A stretch of 64,000 bases of DNA from Nannochloropsis salina CCMP1776 (Eukaryota; Sar; Eustigmatophyceae; Eustigmatales; Monodopsidaceae): positions 434,001-498,000 of the forward strand of contig SDOX01000001.1 in NCBI GenBank assembly GCA_004565275.1, in the 5' to 3' direction. Each line of letters starts with the position of its first letter. Position 1 is the first letter of the stretch. Position numbers and translations under genes: made by a program. Shown here piece by piece: positions 18,125 to 27,366 of the stretch. The notes below the pieces were generated by a model that saw nothing but the letters and a program-made list of their open reading frames with translations, was not told where the DNA came from and did no database searches.

Positions 18125-18748
18125 TTAATGCGGCCCCATCACCACCTCCATGATTCCAGAAAAGGCTGCAAAGCCAGCACATCCCAAACACGCCGCCTGT
18201 GGGCCTTGCTTGGCTGAGAGCGCTGCACCCACTCCACACCCTGATATCACCGCGTTGTACGCGTCGTGCTTCCCGCGAAATTTCTCCACCACGCAGTCCA
18301 CGCCCGAAAACAATGCCGTAAGCGCCATGAAGTTTCGTGCCCAGTGCCCGCACCGCTCAAAGGTAGCACGATAAGCCAGTCGCAGCTGCTCCCCTGCAGG
18401 CGCCTGAGGTGCTTCACGACCGTTAATTATGGGGATGGCGGGCGACATGTCCCCCATGGCACCCAAAAAAATGCCCATCATCACCCCTAGACCCGCCCCA
18501 GCCACAGCTCCGAACACACTACGGCCTACGCAGTTCTCCTGAGGGTTAGGAGGGGCTACCGCAACCATACCAGCTGGCGTCTGTGGTAGTGAGACATACT
18601 TGTAAAAAGGCAGGGGAAAAGGCGGCGGGGAGGTAAATAGCAAATCCGGCTTCGAGCATTTCAGCTCTGCAGCCGGATACTTGTGTTCAGCAGCTGATGG
18701 GGTGGTTGGGACGTCCGCGGGTGGATGAGGATGACTTGGACCAGACAT
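18125..18748 (-). CDS. TIM22: TIM22-like mitochondrial inner-membrane translocase subunit
   Basis: An intronless 207-residue protein of the Tim17/22/23 family, the channel subunit that inserts carrier proteins into the mitochondrial inner membrane. The N-terminal ~65 residues are Pro/Ser-rich and hydrophilic. The membrane part (about 72-205) has four hydrophobic segments rich in small residues: SVFGAVAGAGLGVMMGIFLGA, then NFMALTALFSGVDCVVEK, FRGKHDAYNAVISGCGVGAAL and AACLGCAGFAAFSGIMEVV. The FRGKxDxxNxxxxGxxxGA signature is typical of the family; the conserved Cys residues (ENCVGRS and SGCGVG) suit TIM22 better than TIM17 or TIM23. Start is the first ATG. Confidence 0.87.
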   Translation of the reverse strand: MSGPSHPHPPADVPTTPSAAEHKYPAAELKCSKPDLLFTSPPPFPLPFYKYVSLPQTPAGMVAVAPPNPQENCVGRSVFGAVAGAGLGVMMGIFLGAMGDMSPAIPIINGREAPQAPAGEQLRLAYRATFERCGHWARNFMALTALFSGVDCVVEKFRGKHDAYNAVISGCGVGAALSAKQGPQAACLGCAGFAAFSGIMEVVMGPH

Positions 18749-19550
18749 CTTGCGAAGGTTGTCCCAACTCTGTCAAACTGTTAGGGGACAAGTAGGCAAA
18801 CACTGAGTTTTTCAATTTGCTTTGCACTAGTGATTGCTCTGCAGTCATCTGCTATGAGACAGTGTACCATCAAGTCCCTCGCGCCGCAAACGATGTAATT
18901 TCGCACATGTATAGCAAGTTGAGCGGCCAGAGAGTGCATATATTTCTCACATAAAATATATATTTCGTGCCGGCTCCTGCCATTGTGTGGGTGTAACTGG
19001 GAGTATAACGCTCGGCTCCGGGAGAGGCTGGACGTTGATGGCATCCTCTGCCAGAAGTGCTCGCTGAGAGAGACGCTAGCGCGCTCTCTGTCGCTTGCCA
19101 GCCACGCCGACAAACCATTTCCCAGCCGGGCACTGCCGCGAGAGGCAGGAATAGGGAAATGGTATATGCTGGCAGGCATGCATCGGTTGGCGGGGATTGC
19201 CAGCGTAAAAAGGCTGCCAACTGCAGCAAGGGGAGGAGAGGGCAATCAGCACGTGGGAGTGGGCATACAGCCGCCCAGGGTTTATGTCTTCCTCCGCGCA
19301 GCCATCCGGAAAAAGACTGGACCTTTTTCATGTCGAATGGTCACGACATGAAGCCGGCTATGACCGTGGCTACACCACAACATGCTATGAAAACCTCGCA
19401 TGCGAGACGCAAGGGCGAGAAAAATAAGTGTTGCGTCTGGAAAGCAAGTACACGCTCCGGTAAACCCTCGACGCGAAACTAATTTTCTAAGTAAAATTAC
19501 TCCATGCTCATAGGTTGCGGTCAAGCTTGCTTAAGAGAGAATCAAGCCTC
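18749..19550. promoter_or_regulatory. Divergent spacer, no gene seen
   Basis: An 802-base head-to-head spacer between TIM22 and the NhaD fusion. An AT-rich patch (AAAATATATATTTCG near 18952) could hold a core promoter for either direction. Frames found here look random. Confidence 0.3.
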
Positions 19551-21770
19551 ATGAAGGGAAGCCTCCTTTCATTTCTGGCATTGCTGGTCGCGACAAGGGC
19601 CTGGCTGCCCGTCCGGCACCCGAGCTTGCCCTCTCGCGTAGCCCTCAGGAGATCCTTGCCTTCAGGACAGGCCATGCGCCACCATCACACGCTCCGGATG
19701 GCAGACAGTGCTCCACCCACACAACTCACGCAGGCAGAAATAGTTCCATCGGAGCCTTTCCGCCCCGATTTGGGTGTAGGGAGGGAGGCGAAGTTGACCA
19801 AGGTCCTGGAGCTCAACGAAGGCGCCGTCAACTTCGTCCGCGTGCGTGTGGATGAGCTCACCCTCTCTGCAGTGAAAAAGATGAATGAGAAAGGGGCGGA
19901 TTGCTGCTTGATCTTCAACCCAGATGGCAGCCTGGCCGGTATCTTCACCGAACGGGACTACATCCGAAAGATCGTGGAAGCTCAACGGCGCACGAAAGAG
20001 ACGCCCATCGAGGAGGTGATGACCTCCGCCGACCTGATTGTGAGTGCGCCGCCCGATATGACTGTGGGCGAATGCATGTCTCTGATGGTCCAGAACAAAA
20101 TCCGGCACATCCCCGTCCGCGCCGTGCCTGAGGGGGTGGTGATGGGCGTCATCTCCACCACGGACCTGGTCAACACGATGAAGCTGGACGACGAGAGCTT
20201 GGCGGGGGCATTCCCCATCGGGGCCTTGGAGCCCTCGCTGGTCCAAGATATTCTGAGCCGGACTCGGGAGCGCGCGAACGAGCTGGCTGTGAAGGCGGGC
20301 CCGAGGTTGGGGATGCAGGACTTGGTGCGGGGAGGCTGGGTGGGCGTGGGCGCCGGCGTCCTCGCCCTGCTCCTTCAGGGGAACTGGCTGCACGACCACG
20401 AGGTCCTGTCCATGTGCGCCATCTTCGGGCTCGGGTACGTGAGCATCATCTTCGAGAACATCTTCGAGTTCAACAAAGCGGCCGTGGGGCTCCTAATGGC
20501 TGTGGCCCTCTGGGTCATCTACGCGGGCACGGCCGGGGCCCAGGGGGTGGCGTCCGCGGGAGCGCTCAAGGAGCTGGCGGAGCACGTCTCGGAGGTGTCG
20601 GAGATCATTTTCTTCCTGCTCGGGGCCATGACCATCGTGGAGATAGTGGACTCGCACCAGGGCTTCCGCGTGGTCACGGACCTGATCAAGACCAGGAGCA
20701 AGAAGGCCCTCATGTGGACCGTGGGTCTGCTCGCTTTCTTCATGAGCTCCGTCCTAGACAACCTCACCACCACCATCGTCCTCCTCTCTCTCCTGCGCAA
20801 GCTCATCCCCAACACGGAAGCCCGCAAGCTCTTCGGCGCCCTGGTGGTGATCGCGTCCAACGCGGGCGGGGCCTGGACCCCCATCGGCGACCTCACGACC
20901 ACCATGCTCTGGATCAACGGCCAGATCTCCGCCCTGCCCACCATGCGAGACCTGGCGGTGCCCTCGCTCGTCTCCCTCCTCATCAGCACATACCTCCTGA
21001 CCTGGGGCATCCCCGACACGGATCGCGAGTTTGAAGAGGAGATGGCGCGCAACCAGCAGAACGCCGTCAACACCGAGCTGGCACCCCGAGGAAAGCTTGT
21101 CTTTGCCACGGGGCTGACGGGTCTCCTGAGCGTGCCCGTGTTCAAGGCGCTGACGGGCCTGCCCCCCTACCTCGGCATGCTCTCCGCCCTGGGTGTCATG
21201 TGGGTCCTCACGGACACCATCCACGCCGGTGAGGAGGAGGAGGAGCTCAAGGTGCCGGCAGCCCTCGCCAAGATCGACGTGTCGGGCATCCTTTTCTTCT
21301 TCGGAATCTTGCTGTCTGTGGGAGCGCTAGACTCGGCTGGAATCCTCCAATCCTTGGCCTCCTTCCTTCAGTCCCACATCCCCTCCGACAAAATCATCGC
21401 CACCCTCATCGGCATCTTCAGTGCCATCATCGACAACGTCCCCTTGGTCGCTGCGACCATGTCGATGTATGACCTCCAAACCACGCCCATGGATGCCCCT
21501 CTCTGGCAGCTGGTCGCCTACTGCGCCGGCACGGGAGGCTCGCTATTGGTGATAGGGAGTGCTGCCGGGGTAGCCCTCATGGGCCTTGAGAAAGTCGACT
21601 TTCTCTGGTACTTCAAAAAGATAACATTCGCAGCATTCATAGGCTATATGGGAGGCGTCGGCACATATCTCGCTGTTAAATACGGTCTGGCGTCGGCCGT
21701 GAGTGCAGCTGTCTTACCTATCGTATCCAGCGTTTTTGATGGCAAGATTCCTCTTATTAGTGGCATGTAG
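19551..21770 (+). CDS. nhaD: Plastid-targeted CBS-domain NhaD-type Na+/H+ antiporter
   Basis: An intronless 739-residue protein; the frame extends a little upstream, but the first ATG is 19551. Residues 1-18 (KGSLLSFLALLVATRAW) form a signal peptide ending in an ASAF-like RAW motif, followed by a basic, Ser-rich transit-like stretch. A CBS pair follows: KMNEKGADCCLIF..LAGIFTERDYIRKI, then MVQNKIRHIPV..GVISTTDLV (about 95-215), a module that usually senses adenine nucleotides. The rest (about 255-739) has some 12 hydrophobic segments of the NhaD/ArsB ion-transporter fold: SVLDNLTTTIVLLSLL, ASNAGGAWTPIGDLTTTMLW and AIIDNVPLVAATMSMYD are NhaD signature loops with conserved Asp/Asn. It probably exchanges Na+ for H+ across a plastid membrane. 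The N-terminal CBS pair is an unusual addition. Confidence 0.88.
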   Translation: MKGSLLSFLALLVATRAWLPVRHPSLPSRVALRRSLPSGQAMRHHHTLRMADSAPPTQLTQAEIVPSEPFRPDLGVGREAKLTKVLELNEGAVNFVRVRVDELTLSAVKKMNEKGADCCLIFNPDGSLAGIFTERDYIRKIVEAQRRTKETPIEEVMTSADLIVSAPPDMTVGECMSLMVQNKIRHIPVRAVPEGVVMGVISTTDLVNTMKLDDESLAGAFPIGALEPSLVQDILSRTRERANELAVKAGPRLGMQDLVRGGWVGVGAGVLALLLQGNWLHDHEVLSMCAIFGLGYVSIIFENIFEFNKAAVGLLMAVALWVIYAGTAGAQGVASAGALKELAEHVSEVSEIIFFLLGAMTIVEIVDSHQGFRVVTDLIKTRSKKALMWTVGLLAFFMSSVLDNLTTTIVLLSLLRKLIPNTEARKLFGALVVIASNAGGAWTPIGDLTTTMLWINGQISALPTMRDLAVPSLVSLLISTYLLTWGIPDTDREFEEEMARNQQNAVNTELAPRGKLVFATGLTGLLSVPVFKALTGLPPYLGMLSALGVMWVLTDTIHAGEEEEELKVPAALAKIDVSGILFFFGILLSVGALDSAGILQSLASFLQSHIPSDKIIATLIGIFSAIIDNVPLVAATMSMYDLQTTPMDAPLWQLVAYCAGTGGSLLVIGSAAGVALMGLEKVDFLWYFKKITFAAFIGYMGGVGTYLAVKYGLASAVSAAVLPIVSSVFDGKIPLISGM

Positions 21771-22280
21771 AATATTTATTTCACAGAAAATAACCCACAT
21801 ATTGCGGTGGGAAAGCTAATAAATGGGGCAACTGCATATTAAAGCTCCGATTATAGACATGCCAGGCACTAGGGTCAGTTTAAAACGTGCAGTAGTGTGT
21901 TAATTAAAGTGAAAAATGTGCTTCATGTCGTCATAATATAGCTCTTCCTCGCTGCTCGCGTCCATTAAAAAAAATCGCAGTATGGAACGTGAAACGCAGC
22001 GAAGGCACCTGTTTTACTTTCCCTTCTTTGATCGTGGACTGCTTGTAGGGGGGAGGGCGATGAGAGAGCGCAGGCTTGTCCGAGCACGCCCCTTACTCGC
22101 CCTTCCTCTGTCCCGCTTCCTCAGAATGCTCACTCTCATGTAGCCTACGAGAACAGGGAAACCCCTGAAATTGTCTCCCTGAGTCGATGCATAGATCCTC
22201 ATCAATCTATCCCTTGTCATCCGCGTCGACACAGAAGAGCATCGCACAGCACCCTTAGTATCCTCAAGGCGACAAACATC
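21771..22280. other. Intergenic, no gene seen
   Basis: A 510-base spacer between rightward genes. The first ~200 bases are AT-rich (3' end of the antiporter gene) and the remainder presumably carries the next promoter. Confidence 0.3.
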
Positions 22281-23466
22281 ATGGCCCGCGACTCCTTACT
22301 TTTACTGGGCGCGGGCATAGCGTCTATGGCACTGTTGTATTATGTGGTGGTGGGACCCCCGGGAAAGGCTGGCAGCAACGATGAAAGAGGTATGTCTATT
22401 CGATGAAAGGAGTTTGTTATATGTGATGTGCATGTGCTGGGCTTGGACCTATCTTGGTGGAGGGCAGGGGTTAACCCGCTCCAACTGCTGAACCCTACAC
22501 TATCCTATCATTCCGAGCAGATGACGACCAACCGGCACTGAGCAAACGAAAGCTCGTCAGTGTCTGGAGCATGCTCGTGAAGAATATGGAGCTCCATAAG
22601 TACCAGGTCCAGCAGGTGTTGTACCAGCAGCGGGCTCAATTGGCGCAGCAGGGCACCGAGGTTCCGGACGAGGACATCGGTAGGTGACTTCCTAGGTCTC
22701 AACACCATAGCATGGACGTGCGTGGTTGTGAGACAGGTGTCTGTATGATATATGCGGGCAGGCAGGGCGAGCCTGGGCGAGACAGGGCTCAATTGCCGCA
22801 TTTTACTTCACATTCCTCTTTACTTCCGCACCGCAGAGGCCATGTACAAGCAAAACTTCGAGGAGATCCTAGAAAACGTGCAGACCCAAATTCTAGAGCA
22901 TTTTGATGTCGCCGAGGATGAGTTCGAGGCAGCGACTGAATGCTACAAAGACGATTCGGAGGTGTCGGGCATGGTTCATCAGTTGGAGGCCTTGTATCGA
23001 GGTGACAGCGGAGCGCCCGGGGAGAAAGACGCGGTGCCCGATGTAGGCGCAGAGGAGCTCGAGCGCATTATAAAAACCGATTTTGGAGAGGCCTGGTGCA
23101 GCGCGTTTGAGAAGACGGCTCGGGATTTCCAAGCCCAAGGCAAGGACATGACGGAGGCCGACCAGGAGTTGCTTCTCGAGTTCCACACACAGGCATCGGG
23201 TCACGCCCAGGACAATCTGGCAGAGGTGAGTGGGCCCAACGACTAGCCGAAAGTGTCAGGCGGAGATAATAATTGTCTTTTGTCATGAACCAATGCTTTC
23301 ACTTTCCCTACGCACAACTCAGTCACTGAAAAAGTACAGCCTGACGCCCGCGGACTTCCAGCACCTGGTGCTGACCCACCAGGAAGATTCGCGCATCAAG
23401 CAAGCACTAGATCAATCCCAAAATGTGCAGCGTGAGGCCTTGGCTCGCCTCGGTTTCCGGTCTTAG
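22281..23466 (+). CDS. Unknown 266-aa protein with N-terminal membrane anchor (four exons)
   Basis: Exons 22281-22389, 22521-22679, 22837-23225 and 23323-23466 join in frame with canonical GT-AG borders and give 266 residues. Exon 1 codes a single hydrophobic segment (LLLLGAGIASMALLYYVVV), an uncleaved anchor or signal. The remainder is hydrophilic and helical: KRKLVSVWSMLVKNMELHKYQVQQ, EAMYKQNFEEILENVQTQILEHF, ELERIIKTDFGEAWCSAFEKTA and, at the end, SLKKYSLTPADFQHLVLTHQ with REALARLGFRS. I do not recognise the family. The fully consistent splicing and high codon quality support a real gene for an organelle- or ER-anchored protein of unknown function. Confidence 0.75.
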
Positions 23467-23756
23467 TCGCCGCCGGGGCTCTGTAGCAAAAGGGATAGGC
23501 CTAGGTGTGTAGAACCCTGCCGCCTCGATGCTTGTTAAATATGAAAAATCGATGCAATAAGGATAGGTAGTCATCTCGAAGAATCAAAATATGTTTCCGG
23601 TTTTGCGACAAAGAAAAGCAAAATGAAGTGCGATGTCAATAAAAGGACCTCAGTAGGTGCGATATCCATGCTTCTCTTGTTTTAATACATTTGGGACTTG
23701 GTGTCTGTGTGTGTGTATGTACAACGCACTTAATTTTTATTAGCAGCATTTCCATG

Positions 23757-24614
23757 TTACAAGATACTGTATTCCTCGAAATGGGCGCCACCCGGACCTC
23801 TCTCTGCGGAATCCTGCCGAGCTCCTTCTTCTCTTGGTCGTCGTTGTCCCTGCCATTGAAAGGCCCGTACAAATAACTCAGGAATCAGAAACCCAAAAAT
23901 ATACGTGACGATGGCCACGCCTACCTCGTGGTGCAGCCCCTCCGAGCCCCCCTTGATCACCAATACCACATCCCAGACCGTGAGCGTTAAGGTCAAGGCA
24001 GCTGCCAAAAACGGCCAAAGGAAAAGCGAAGATTGAAAGCGAAAGAAGACCTCGCGTTGGAAATAATGAAAGGCGTTCGTGATGACCGCAAATACGACTA
24101 TTTCAGCGAAATACGTGGCTAGGCGGATCTTGACGCTGAGGAAGAACACCAAGAGAAGAGAAGTCAGCAAAAAATAGATTTTAAGAGGGCGAGTGAAAGT
24201 GTTTTCCAGCTCAAGGTGCCAGCAGGCGCCCAAAATCGTGTGAGATGTCAGTATCCAGGCGCACAGTGTAGCTGGGCGAGCTGTTGCCTCTGACACCTCC
24301 CCTTCTTCCTCCTCGTGTCGCCCTCCATGGAAAGTCACCAAGCCAGGGCCTGAGTGCGAGAGGAAAAGTTGGGCATCCACACGATTCAAAAGCGTCCGAT
24401 AATATGCATCGTCGTAGCTCTCTGCAGCCGAGGCGGTTGCTGTCGGTGTGCTATCCTGGTTTGGGTTCTGAGCATGCTGTTGCTGGAAATGCCGATACTG
24501 TTTTTGCTCCTGCTGCTTCGACGACCCCGATGCGGACTGATTCGGCGGGGAAAACATGGAGGATGGTTGCCATACCGGTTTCTTAGAAGGCGAAGAGGGG
24601 CCTGAGGCCTCCAT
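23757..24614 (-). CDS. Unknown multi-pass membrane protein (285 aa)
   Basis: An intronless frame. The first ~70 residues are Ser/Gln-rich and polar. Hydrophobic segments follow at about 115-135 (ATLCAWILTSHTILGACW), 145-180 (IYFLLTSLLLVFFLSVKI with TYFAEIVVFAVITNAFHYF), 190-215 (LFLWPFLAAALTLTLTVWDVV) and 230-250 (VAIVTYIFGFLIPELFV), suggesting five membrane helices. The C-terminus is charged (RRPREEGARQDSAERG). No family motif is recognised. The start ATG opens the frame and the gene is convergent with the previous one (290-base gap, containing a short TG repeat near 23700). Confidence 0.7.
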   Translation of the reverse strand: MEASGPSSPSKKPVWQPSSMFSPPNQSASGSSKQQEQKQYRHFQQQHAQNPNQDSTPTATASAAESYDDAYYRTLLNRVDAQLFLSHSGPGLVTFHGGRHEEEEGEVSEATARPATLCAWILTSHTILGACWHLELENTFTRPLKIYFLLTSLLLVFFLSVKIRLATYFAEIVVFAVITNAFHYFQREVFFRFQSSLFLWPFLAAALTLTLTVWDVVLVIKGGSEGLHHEVGVAIVTYIFGFLIPELFVRAFQWQGQRRPREEGARQDSAERGPGGAHFEEYSIL

Positions 24615-25137
24615 AAGCGTATGAGCACGCCGGCTAGCGCGGGAGAGTACGTATGCTCTCTCTTAGATGACGTTCGTTGCAAGATGACGCCCTTCTTTCT
24701 GCGTAAGCCCTGTCGACCACTGCGATTGTCAACTGCGACGGGCCCCTGTCAATATTGTGCAAGGATACATGCATCAGACATGAACATCATAAAAAGTAAG
24801 AGGGAGGAATGGGAGGAGGAGACCAACCAAGTTTCTGTTCCAGCTCTTCCACCGGGCATCCGGGCGGTGGGCGATCACAGCGAGCAAGACAAAGAAAAGA
24901 CTTCAATCCCACGCTCACGCAGGGCATGCTGATGGACGCCTGAATGTGTTGCCACGTGCGTCCGATAAGAGATCCGTGTCTATTTTTTTTTGTTCACGAT
25001 TTTTGCTGCCCGCTTTTTTTGTCGCGCGCTTATTTTCTTACACGCTCTAAGCACAGGATACGCCGGTCTATTCTTTCCCAGCTTGTCTTTCCTGGTGGGT
25101 GTCCTCCGGCCGTCATCGGGGTCAGGAGTGTTAAGTA
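24615..25137. promoter_or_regulatory. Divergent spacer, no gene seen
   Basis: A 523-base head-to-head spacer containing two T-rich runs (about 24980 and 25013). Presumed shared promoter; no coding signal. Confidence 0.3.
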
Positions 25138-26504
25138 ATGGAGGGGTTGGAGGAGTATCCGCACCCAACTGCGGCGTCAAGCACGGTGGGCAGCAACAAG
25201 GGGGGCTCTGTGGAGTTCAGGAGGAGCAGTCAGCGGACGTTGCTGCATCACTGGGAGCGACTCGAAAGGGAATACTTCAGGCCCGCGACGATGCAAGACA
25301 TCATAACCCTTCATGTTCAGGTATGTTGACGAATCACAAGAATAAATGTCATGCACTGCTCATACTCTTCTCGAAAAATTCTCAGCTCAAGAGCGTGCAA
25401 CAAACCCTGGAGGAGGCGGAAGCGCCCTGTCTCTACCGGAAGCGTCTTGAAAGCAGCTGCGACGAAACTTTTCCTTCCAGGGGTATGCCTTACTTAGTTA
25501 AGAGACAGCTATCAAATAAAGCTTCGCGACGAGAATTGTCAATGAGTGGGGTCGAGGATGTTTTGGTGACGAAATCAGGATACAGCCGATCAGATAGCAC
25601 CTCGCGAAAACGCTTGCCGTCATACGCACACCTATCACAAGGACCGCCCTCTGACAGCTCAGCATCCACATCTCACTGCTCTTTGAGCGACAAGGAGACA
25701 AAATTCAAAAGGTAGATTTGAGAGGGAGCGTGGCGTTGTTTTAGTCGCAATGAACCTTGCCCCAAGATGTGCTTCAGAATTACGTGCATGCTTCATCGAC
25801 ACCTGACTCTGCGCACACGCAGGATGAATCTACGAGGAAGCGAAGAGGAGGTTGGCGCCACTGTCAGAAATCTTTCAAGGCAGCAGGAAAGCGATAGCAA
25901 AAACCGGACCGCGCGCCTCAAGCCGAAGGATCGACGACGAGCAGACACGCTAGAGGAGGGCGATTCCGCCGGGATGGAGGATGAGGATGACGAGTTCGAG
26001 ACACGCTCGGCTTTTTCTCGAGACGGTGAGGACGATCAAGAGGAGCAGGAGGCAGGAGGGGAGGAAAGGTCTCAGGAGGGAGAGATGGACGTCTTTTCCG
26101 AGGAAGGCGGGGGGTCCACAGAGGGAAGTGGGGAGGAGGAAGACGTCGACTTTGTCCGTGAAATAAGCCAGCTTATTCAGCGCAATAGAGAGCTTCATAA
26201 AATATTGGAAGGGGAAGTTTTGAAACTTTCACGCTACGCGCGCCTGGAGTGTGCGGCTGCTTTAGCCACCTCTTGCAAGGTCAAGGTTGATGGTTGGAAC
26301 ACCGGCTGCGCAGAAAGTGAGGGTAGTGATGGTGAACACGGTATTTGCAATGCGCTATATAGCCATGGAATTCATAGTCAGCTTCAAAGGCGATCTCACG
26401 AACATGAGGAGATGACGCAACAAATGAGACATGTGCTGCGGGGAGGCAGCATGTGGCACACGGACGATGCCACATGCGAGCTGTACCGTCAGCTGTATAG
26501 GTAG
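25138..26504 (+). CDS. Unknown acidic, partly coiled-coil protein (396 aa, three exons)
   Basis: Exons 25138-25320, 25386-25711 and 25823-26504 join in frame. The first intron is only 65 bases; the borders are CAG/GTATGT-CTCAG and AAG/GTAGAT-CGCAG. The N-terminal part has a helix-forming stretch across the first junction (LLHHWERLEREYFRPATMQD, then QLKSVQQTLEEAE). A Ser/Arg/Lys-rich middle is followed by a very acidic region (about 230-300, with EDEDDEFETRS and GSGEEEDVDF), then a helix (REISQLIQRNRELHKILEGEVLKLSRYA) and a Cys/His-containing end. I recognise no family. The charge pattern suggests a scaffold or nuclear protein, but this is inference only. Confidence 0.65.
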
Positions 26505-27366
26505 CGATTGATTCATTGTGACATAGCTGTGTGGATAGATGACCAAATGATTGATGTATACAAAGTGAACATTGACTGAAGCACCCGTCAAGACCGCGAC
26601 GGTCGCCGTGTTGTTGTTTTTTCTGGGACATGGGCCAGGGCCCAGTCAGACGTATCCAGCGAGGGGGTGGGGTCGGGCGGCTCTCAGTTGCGTTGCCCGC
26701 TGTCTTCACGCGTGGCCGCGTCCGATGGGCATGCTTGCGAAATGTGCAGTCATCACGTAGAGTCTCGTGTGAAAAGCGAGAAGGAGTGGGTTATGTCATG
26801 TGTGGTTGTGGCTGGGGGGGCGAGGAGCGTGTGGCTGGGTGAGGCGCCGACACGTCGCCCTTCCCCTTCAAGGCGTTGGCAAGTCGTTAGCAGGTGCCGC
26901 CACGGCGACATGGATCCTCGACCTCACGCTGTTGTTCTGCCTGTCACGGCAGAGCCACATTATCTGAACTACGAGTGCAACCTTGGGACTCGAAGGCACG
27001 TTTTTGAGGCCATTCGAACCGCAGTTTCGGGTCGGAGGGACGGCAGCCAAGAGGTTGGACAGTGGCTACTCGGCGTATCGTCGCGCGAGCTAAAATCTTG
27101 ATTCCCTCCCTAGCTTCAGTAACGCATCACTTTGTCCCATAGCTACACGTTTGGAGTTAATAAAATCTGAAAAGTCTTTGTTGATGTAAGCCTAGGAGAG
27201 CTACGTCGTCCTTCGGTTCCCAACATGTGTTGTTTGTGCGTGTGAATCGGAGGTTCCTGAAGATCCTCGCGACCTCAGCACAATCTTCGCTGTGGGCTAC
27301 ACATACAAGTTTATGTGCAGGTTTTAAACGTAGCTCCTGACTTCACTCTTTACAACTACAGTGAAG
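26505..27366. other. Long upstream region of transketolase, no gene supported
   Basis: About 860 bases. A frame ending at 27101 could code a short protein starting near 26911, but it has no recognisable features and no splice partners. G/T-rich at 26600-26850. It probably holds the promoter and 5' untranslated region of the strongly coding transketolase gene. Confidence 0.3.

Noticed and set aside
20414-21034. Gly/Arg/His-rich plus-strand frame of 206 codons
   Set aside because: It is a GC-rich shadow of the antiporter gene, with low-complexity translation.
26667-27101. Possible small gene upstream of transketolase
   Set aside because: No domain, no splice partner and a likely promoter position; kept only as a note in the spacer entry.
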